Translations under genes and position numbers: made by a program
DNA from: Micromonospora lupini str. Lupac 08
Lineage (GTDB): Bacteria; Actinomycetota; Actinomycetes; Mycobacteriales; Micromonosporaceae
Direction: 5' to 3'
Length of the DNA: 64,000 nt
Assembly: GCF_000297395.2 (NCBI RefSeq)
Contig: NZ_HF570108.1
Location: 1,885,323 to 1,949,322 of the forward strand
Notes under the pieces: generated by a model
What the model was told of the DNA's origin: nothing
Databases searched by the model: none
The model's input: only the letters and a program-made list of their open reading frames with translations
In this document: piece after piece, positions 59,024 through 64,000 of the stretch
Position numbering within the stretch: the first letter of the stretch is position 1
Layout of the letters: the number at the start of each line of letters is the position of its first letter

Positions 59024-59935
59024 ATGTTCGAACCGGGATCGCGTTCGAAACAGGTCAGCACTTTCATGCTGCCCGAGGACGAGGCGGTATTCGACGAGGC
59101 GCTGGGGCCCGCGATTGCCGATCTCGGGCAGTGGGAAACCCATGATCAGCGTGCTCGGAGCATCATGCTGCACGACTCATTGCCGGTCGCGATGCGCCAC
59201 GACCGCACGCAGGCGTTCTTGCGGCTGCTCGGCCGTGACGGCGGAACCGTGGGTCCCCTCATCCAGTACCTGCACACCTCCGTTGTGACCACGGACGAAG
59301 CTGTACTCGCCACTACCGACGGTCGATACCGGGCAACGGCCGAACGGCCCGAGGCGATGTCGCCGGGCAGGCTGGCGTTCAGGTGGTTCCCTGAAGACGA
59401 AGCGGACTGCGTGAGGCGGGACTTCGTCCTTCTGGCGGGCATGGCCTGGGAGGCCTTGCAAGCGGTCACCTCACCGCACATCGAAACCGTCGCGGGCAAG
59501 CCGCTGCGGCGGTACCGGGTCGGGGCGGCAGCGAAAGCATGGGCGCTCGATCGCCCGGGTCTTCAACTGCACGACTACGCGTTGCGTCTAAGGATCCGAC
59601 CGGGCATGCCACCGGCCGTGCGCGGTGCCTCAGGCATCGGTCCTGCTGACCGACCAGACGCGGTCCCAGCGACGGCGATATCGATGCCACGACTCTGGCT
59701 GTCGTCGCGGTGGCGTCGGTACGGATCGCGCGAGCTGAGACCCAGATCCCACTGGCGATCCTCGGAGCAGGGCTTCCTGAACGGTGACCACTTCGGCGGA
59801 CCTGAAGTGCTCAGCGTGTGGACTACCTTTATCGGCTCAAACTGCACGGCGCGTTCGGCGCCGCCGTGCGCGCGGTGCCGAAGGCCAACCTCGATCCGCC
59901 CGTGTCGCCTCCCGGCACGGTGCACAACTCGCTGA
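59024..59935 (+). pseudogene. Hypothetical gene with degenerate 3' half
   Basis: Residues 1-190 look genuinely coded (MLPEDEAVFDEALGPAIADL, FLRLLGRDGGTVGPLIQYLH, DFVLLAGMAWEALQAVTSPH), possibly a SUKH- or immunity-like protein, but I do not recognise it. After about 59600 the same frame becomes Arg/Ser/Pro-rich and unconvincing, while coding-like pieces appear in other frames (for example VAVASVRIARAETQIPLAIL ending at a stop near 59787, and DYLYRLKLHGAFGAAVRAVP before 59943). Several frameshifts are the simplest explanation. Confidence 0.55.
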
Positions 59936-59938
59936 GCA

Positions 59939-60819
59939 GTGTTCGATGACCTGTATCGGGAGCCCTGCAAGTGGACGGGAACCTACTCACGGGGGTTGTG
60001 GGACGAACTGCTGCGTCGTCTCGGCGAGATCCCGGACGCGGCATCCTTCGAGGCGCGGACCAAGGACGAGCAGGGACGGTTGAACCAGCCGAGTTTCCTC
60101 GTGAGTGCGGTCAGCGACGAGGGCTGCGTCGATCTCGTCAGCACCATCGACGACGCGGTGGCCAATGATCCCGGCGGTGAGCGAGCGCTCCTCGCGGCCG
60201 TCCGCGATGTGGCGGACTTGGCCGCTCCGGTGGCGGTCGCCGTCGCGTTACGAGGTTCGCTGACGGATACGCCGCTGGAGGCGGCGCTCAGCGGTTGCTC
60301 GACTGACTACCGCAAGCGCCCGGGCGAGGTGCTGCGCAACTACGGTTGGCTGACCGTGCTCAGCGACGAGATGGCCGAGCGGGTCGGCGGTGCTGATCGC
60401 CTGCGCACGTCTGGCGCGCTCGTCGAGGTGGAGCCGCTCGCTGCTGGTGGCTGCTGGCGACGAAGACTTGGGACGAGTACGGCCCGGAGCAGGCGACCCG
60501 GCTCTTCGAGCTCCTCGCGCCGGTGCTGCCGGCGCGTCGGCCGGAGATGACGCAGTGGTGGATCCCGGCGGTCGGGGAGCCAGCGGTTCCGGTCACCCTG
60601 CCAGACGTGGTGGCCGAGCGAGACCCACGGGAATCGCCGGCTGAGTCCGTACAGTCGGAGAGTTGGTCGGCGAGAACCTGTGCGATCGTCCGGAGCGCCG
60701 GCGCGGTCCCTGGTGTGAACTGGGCGTCCTGCGCAGGGCGCCCATCCATTCCCACTGCAGGTGAACAGCGGAAGAGCTTGGCGAAGTCGGGCTCTGCGGC
60801 GAGGTCGAAGCAGTCCTAG
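59939..60819 (+). pseudogene. Hypothetical gene split by a frameshift
   Basis: The first part reads well (VFDDLYREPCKWTGTYSRGL, VSAVSDEGCVDLVSTIDDAV, DYRKRPGEVLRNYGWLTVLS) up to about 60425. Coding then continues in another frame (WWLLATKTWDEYGPEQATRL, FELLAPVLPARRPEMTQWWI) to about 60650. A single indel between 60425 and 60450 would join the two. Family unknown. A sequencing error is an alternative to true decay. Confidence 0.55.
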
Positions 60820-60906
60820 TCGAGTACGCGGTCCAGCTTGCTGCAGGGTGCGCGAAGGTGGGATCATCGCGGCCATGATCGAAAGAATCGAGTCCTCCGT
60901 CCGCCG

Positions 60907-62025
60907 GTGAGCGTGATGACCGAGCCTGGACTGCTCGGACCCCAGATCGCTTTGTTCGAGCACGCTCTGCGTCTCCATCAGCAACATCCCGACGGTGCTC
61001 TGCCTCGCGCCGGTGAACCGTATCCGGACCATGACCGTCACCGCTCGCGGCCGTCGTACCGACGTGCGAGGGATCGACGCCTCTACGGGGCCGATGTCGC
61101 TGTCATCCTCGACAGGCACTTCAACGAGCCTGACGCGCAGGCGAGTGAACTTGTCGACGCCTTCCGCGATGTCTACGTCCCGATCCATCGCAACGACCAC
61201 ATCCTTGCCGCGGCGCTGCGCGCGGATCGGCAGCGCATGCGGCAGACCGGCCGGTGGTTGGTGCGGCACAGCAACGACCGCAATGCCGCCACGGTCGGGC
61301 TCGCGCTGCTGGCCGCCGATTCGGCCCGGGACGACATCCCGCTTATCCAAACCATCGGTCTGCTGTCGAACCACTTCGGGCCTTTGGCCGCCGAGGCGTT
61401 GCAGCGCCGCCGTGGAGGTGCCGAAGCGCTGCAATGGCTCGCCGAGCGCGTCGCCGGCTGGGGCCGGGTATACGTCGTCGAGGCGCTATGCCGACAAGGC
61501 GCCCCCAACTCCCGGGCATGGTTACTGCGCCACGCCTGCGACGGCGACTACCTCAACGGCTACTTCGCCGGCAAGGTTGCCACCACAGCGCACCTGCACG
61601 AAGCGATCACCAGCACCGATGCCGACGACGAGCTGATCGATCACGCCGGCCGGCTCCTGAGGACCATGGCCGACTGCGAAGGCATGGGCATGGCTCTCGA
61701 GCACTACCCGCCGGCACCCGCCGTGCTGGCCGCGCATGCTACTCACCTCGCCCACCAGCCGCCGACAGCGGACCGATACGTCGACGCCGCGATCATCGCC
61801 AACTATCTGACGGCCAAGCCTCCGAACCGGTGTGGCTGCACTGCGGAGCAGCGGGACCACGTCGTCCAGCATTACCTCGCAGTACTCGACCAGCCGGATT
61901 GGCGCAGCGCGGTCCGCGTAGGCCTCGGCCCGACCAGCACCTTCTTCGCCTGGTTCGTCGACCACGTAGCAGCGCGGCTGCGTCTCGGCACGTTTTCCGA
62001 CGTGGCTGAAAGTGGCGAGCGGTGA
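60907..62025 (+). CDS. Large hypothetical protein, helical-repeat-like
   Basis: A protein of about 370 residues, mostly alpha-helical (GPQIALFEHALRLHQQHPDG, YGADVAVILDRHFNEPDAQA, ERVAGWGRVYVVEALCRQGA, DDELIDHAGRLLRTMADCEG), in a pattern like HEAT or Armadillo scaffolds. I recall similar actinomycete proteins only as hypotheticals. GTG 60907 or ATG 60916 are the likely starts; the region before them is not conserved-looking. Confidence 0.75.
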   Translation: MSVMTEPGLLGPQIALFEHALRLHQQHPDGALPRAGEPYPDHDRHRSRPSYRRARDRRLYGADVAVILDRHFNEPDAQASELVDAFRDVYVPIHRNDHILAAALRADRQRMRQTGRWLVRHSNDRNAATVGLALLAADSARDDIPLIQTIGLLSNHFGPLAAEALQRRRGGAEALQWLAERVAGWGRVYVVEALCRQGAPNSRAWLLRHACDGDYLNGYFAGKVATTAHLHEAITSTDADDELIDHAGRLLRTMADCEGMGMALEHYPPAPAVLAAHATHLAHQPPTADRYVDAAIIANYLTAKPPNRCGCTAEQRDHVVQHYLAVLDQPDWRSAVRVGLGPTSTFFAWFVDHVAARLRLGTFSDVAESGER

Positions 62026-62043
62026 ACCGCGGCGGCCCTCGGC

Positions 62044-62520
62044 GTGTGGCAGGGCTGGCGGAACGTGACGGTGGACCCGCCTGCGCCTGCGGCAGTCTGC
62101 CCGCTCGTGCGGACGGAGGTGATCGACCGCCTCGTGCCCGCGCACGGTCCCCCGCAGGTGGGAGAGCAGAACGCCCCCGGCCTGCGCACGATCTACTGTC
62201 TGGTTAAGAGCGAGCAGAGTAGAGCGACCTACCTGTGGGTGTCACTCGGGCGTTTCGGGCGGCACGAGGGCCGCGGCCCGCGTTGCGTGGACCGGGACGG
62301 ATTGCAGACGGTCTTCAACGGACGGAATCATCGCTTGGCGCTCGGGGACAGCGCGGTCTACTTCTTGGCCGGTGATGCCGCGACGGGACGGCGCGTCAAC
62401 TTCTCGACGTGTCTCGGCACCTACGGGGTGGTCGTCGCATACGAGGCGTACGACACCGCCGACGCCCCAATGGTCGAGTCAGCCGCCGCCGTTGCGCAGG
62501 AGGTCTTGTCGTGGCTCTGA
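62044..62520 (+). CDS. Hypothetical protein
   Basis: A 158-residue protein, probably soluble, with an all-beta look (LRTIYCLVKSEQSRATYLWV, ALGDSAVYFLAGDAATGRRV, STCLGTYGVVVAYEAYDTAD). No family recognised. Start GTG 62044 is uncertain. It overlaps the next gene by 10 bp. Confidence 0.65.
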   Translation: MWQGWRNVTVDPPAPAAVCPLVRTEVIDRLVPAHGPPQVGEQNAPGLRTIYCLVKSEQSRATYLWVSLGRFGRHEGRGPRCVDRDGLQTVFNGRNHRLALGDSAVYFLAGDAATGRRVNFSTCLGTYGVVVAYEAYDTADAPMVESAAAVAQEVLSWL

Positions 62521-62771
62521 ACGGGCCCCCGCTGTGGGCGTTGCGTCCGGACGACCTGCCCCGCCCTGAGCGCTCGGGCCGCCGGATGTCACTGCGGCGG
62601 TGGCTGCTGGTCGCCGCGGCGGTGTCGCTCGTCATCGCCGTCGTCATCGCCGCCTGGAACGTCAGCCGGCTGGCGGCGCCGGCGCTCGTAGGGTGGCAGA
62701 TCAGCCGGACTGACGAGTTCGCTGACGCCCCGCCGCTACCCGACCTGCCGGTGCCCGCGAAGACGCGCTGA
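62511..62771 (+). CDS. Small single-pass membrane protein
   Basis: An 86-residue protein with one hydrophobic helix (WLLVAAAVSLVIAVVIAAW) flanked by Arg on the N-side (GRRMSLRR). GTG 62511 is preceded by AGGAGG at good spacing and lies inside the end of the previous gene, so both are co-translated. Function unknown. Confidence 0.68.
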   Translation: MALNGPPLWALRPDDLPRPERSGRRMSLRRWLLVAAAVSLVIAVVIAAWNVSRLAAPALVGWQISRTDEFADAPPLPDLPVPAKTR

Positions 62772-62809
62772 CGTCCCCGCCCAGCCAGCCGGCGCGGTGA
62801 TCACGGCGG

Positions 62810-63334
62810 TCAATCGCCGATGAGCCTCTCGTACGGCGTGCCTTCCGGGGTGAAGACGAGGACGAAATCCCTCCCGGCCTCGGTGGCGACCCTGCGCAGG
62901 GTCGTGAGTGCTTCGGCCTCGGTGGGAAGGTCGAGGCCGAGGGCCGTGGCCGCCCGGTCGCGCCGGGCCACCAGGTCGGGCATGTCGTCGTGGTACTCGG
63001 CGGCCAGCTTGCGGCTCTCTTCCTTGGTGAACGCGCGGCAGTCACGCCACCAAGGCGCCACCAGCAGGAGTTGCAGCAACTGCTGCACGCCGATCGCGAC
63101 GAGGGTCGCGCCGCCTTCCGAGTCCGCATAGAGGATTGGCCGTTCCTCGCCACCGTCACCGCAGAAGAAGTACGTGCCCCCGGAACCGTCGCCGGCGAAA
63201 CCCTCGAGCGCCGCGCCCGACGCAAGGTGGACGTCCTCGACGTGATCCTTGCAGTCCAGCTCGAAATCACCGGGCCAGGTCAGGAAGCTGGCGGCCTCGG
63301 CGTTCTCGGTGATGGCCCTGATCATCGATGGCAT
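62810..63334 (-). CDS. SUKH (SMI1/KNR4)-like protein, possible immunity protein
   Basis: A 174-residue protein with a SUKH-like layout: FLTWPGDFELDCKDHVEDVH, GFAGDGSGGTYFFCGDG, PILYADSEGGATLVAIGVQQ and LLLVAPWWRDCRAF. SUKH proteins often neutralise polymorphic toxins. No toxin gene is next to it here. ATG 63334 lies 7 bp after TAGGGT, with TTGTTG 16 bp further up, so a leaderless promoter is likely. Confidence 0.72.
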   Translation of the reverse strand: MPSMIRAITENAEAASFLTWPGDFELDCKDHVEDVHLASGAALEGFAGDGSGGTYFFCGDGGEERPILYADSEGGATLVAIGVQQLLQLLLVAPWWRDCRAFTKEESRKLAAEYHDDMPDLVARRDRAATALGLDLPTEAEALTTLRRVATEAGRDFVLVFTPEGTPYERLIGD

Positions 63335-63517
63335 GTGCGGCACCCTATCCACTGGTCGCCGCCCAACAATCATCCAACATGACGATTGTGCCAGCAGTTC
63401 GGGAGCACCTCGGGCAGCCTGGTGCACTTTTGAGCGTTGGTTTTCTTGGCTACGTCGCCGGCAGCGCCGCAGGAGTCATGAGGAGATACCCGCAGGTTGT
63501 GAGTCCGAGTGGCAATG

Positions 63518-64000
63518 TCAGACAATGGCAAGGAGCACTGCCTGGTTCTCGCCGGCGGCCGAGCGGTAGAAGCGGCAGAGGTCGGCAAAGGCCGGCGCGA
63601 GGAATTTGTCGAAGTCGTTGACGCCGCGAGCCCACCCGCCCGGGTATACGTCCGCGGATGCCAGGGCGTCTGGGTCGAAGCGGGCGCGCAACGTGTCGAC
63701 GTCCAGCATGTCGAGCGCGGCGGCGACGACGCGGACTGTTTCCACATCGAGGAGGCGCGGCGGTCCGTAACCGCCCTCCTCACCGATGTCGACGCCGCCG
63801 AGGACGGCCGCAGCGGCTGGATCGTCCACCTCTGCGGCGGTACCCGCCAGCAGATAGTGCAGGGCGTGCCATGACTTGTGCAGATCCAGCTCGGGATCCG
63901 GCATCTCTGCGTCTTCATCGTCGAGGTCGCCGAAGAGCAGCAAACTTACGGTCGCCGGATCATCCAACACGGCCCGCAGTTCCTCGACCGACAGCCGGCG
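63518..64000 (-). CDS. DUF1877 (YfbM)-family protein, 5' end beyond window
   Basis: At least 160 residues of a DUF1877 protein: DLHKSWHALHYLLAGT, GGYGPPRLLDVETVRVVAAA, LRARFDPDALASADVYPGGW and FADLCRFYRSAAGENQAVLL. The frame is open to the window edge (RRLSVEELRAVLDDPA), where the N-terminal residues expected in the family are just missing. DUF1877 proteins are often next to toxin systems and are suspected immunity or stress proteins. Confidence 0.85.
   Translation of the reverse strand, partial: RRLSVEELRAVLDDPATVSLLLFGDLDDEDAEMPDPELDLHKSWHALHYLLAGTAAEVDDPAAAAVLGGVDIGEEGGYGPPRLLDVETVRVVAAALDMLDVDTLRARFDPDALASADVYPGGWARGVNDFDKFLAPAFADLCRFYRSAAGENQAVLLAIV

Noticed and set aside
51486..64000. 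Integrase or transposase gene next to tRNA-Val
   Set aside because: No frame shows tyrosine or serine recombinase motifs, and no second copy of the tRNA 3' end was found, so an active element cannot be claimed.

Overview
The window is very GC-rich DNA with dense, often overlapping genes, GTG and TTG starts and many leaderless promoters. F420-dependent oxidoreductases, an SsgA-like sporulation protein, an Spo0M homologue, ECF42 and HelD families all point to a spore-forming actinomycete, most likely Micromonospora or a close relative. The genus is an inference from gene content and style.

Bases 1-51.4 kb look like core or stable chromosome. In order they hold: a leftward universal stress protein / phosphoketolase / universal stress protein operon (0.06-4.2 kb); an XRE regulator divergent from a small NTF2-like protein and an MDR oxidoreductase; a small HTH gene coupled to a Clp-N protein behind a promoter built from two identical palindromes (6.8-7.6 kb); a lipid-kinase-like, YihY, double-PAP2, exonuclease/phosphatase and Trp/Leu-repeat membrane group (7.7-13.3 kb); a secreted GH5 mannanase with CBM2, whose two promoters each carry an AACCGGTT operator (15.3-17.0 kb); an SMR pump with a 9x7-bp leader repeat; an ECF42 sigma factor with its YCII partner; a galactoside-use cluster (GH36 alpha-galactosidase, ABC importer, GH42 beta-galactosidase, DeoR regulator; 19.9-28.4 kb); a HEAT protein bracketed by two 77-bp palindromes; Spo0M; HelD with an unusual opposing promoter/terminator in its leader; a LolA-like protein divergent from a two-component system; a MarR/VOC pair sharing one operator; and an organosulfur operon (42-48 kb) with a cysteine-ending leader peptide, ABC importer, flavin monooxygenase, flavin reductase, nitroreductase and a cysteine-free Rrf2 regulator.

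A tRNA-Val(CAC) at 51.4 kb marks a change. From there to 64 kb the genes are sparse, mostly hypothetical and often broken. They include an APH remnant with internal stops, a GNAT fragment, and a 1.8-kb frameshifted stretch. The region also has a 140-bp MITE-like inverted repeat, a diverged 127-bp direct repeat, an R2K-type ATP-grasp protein, a META lipoprotein, and SUKH-like and DUF1877 proteins of types often seen as immunity proteins. This is probably an old, decaying accessory region. No integrase is present in the window.

The most unusual signals are non-coding: the tiny promoter-terminator unit facing helD, the palindromic elements whose terminal TGA forms the stop codon of the neighbouring gene, and the twin-palindrome leaderless promoter of the HTH/Clp-N pair. 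No CRISPR array, rRNA or complete transposase was seen.
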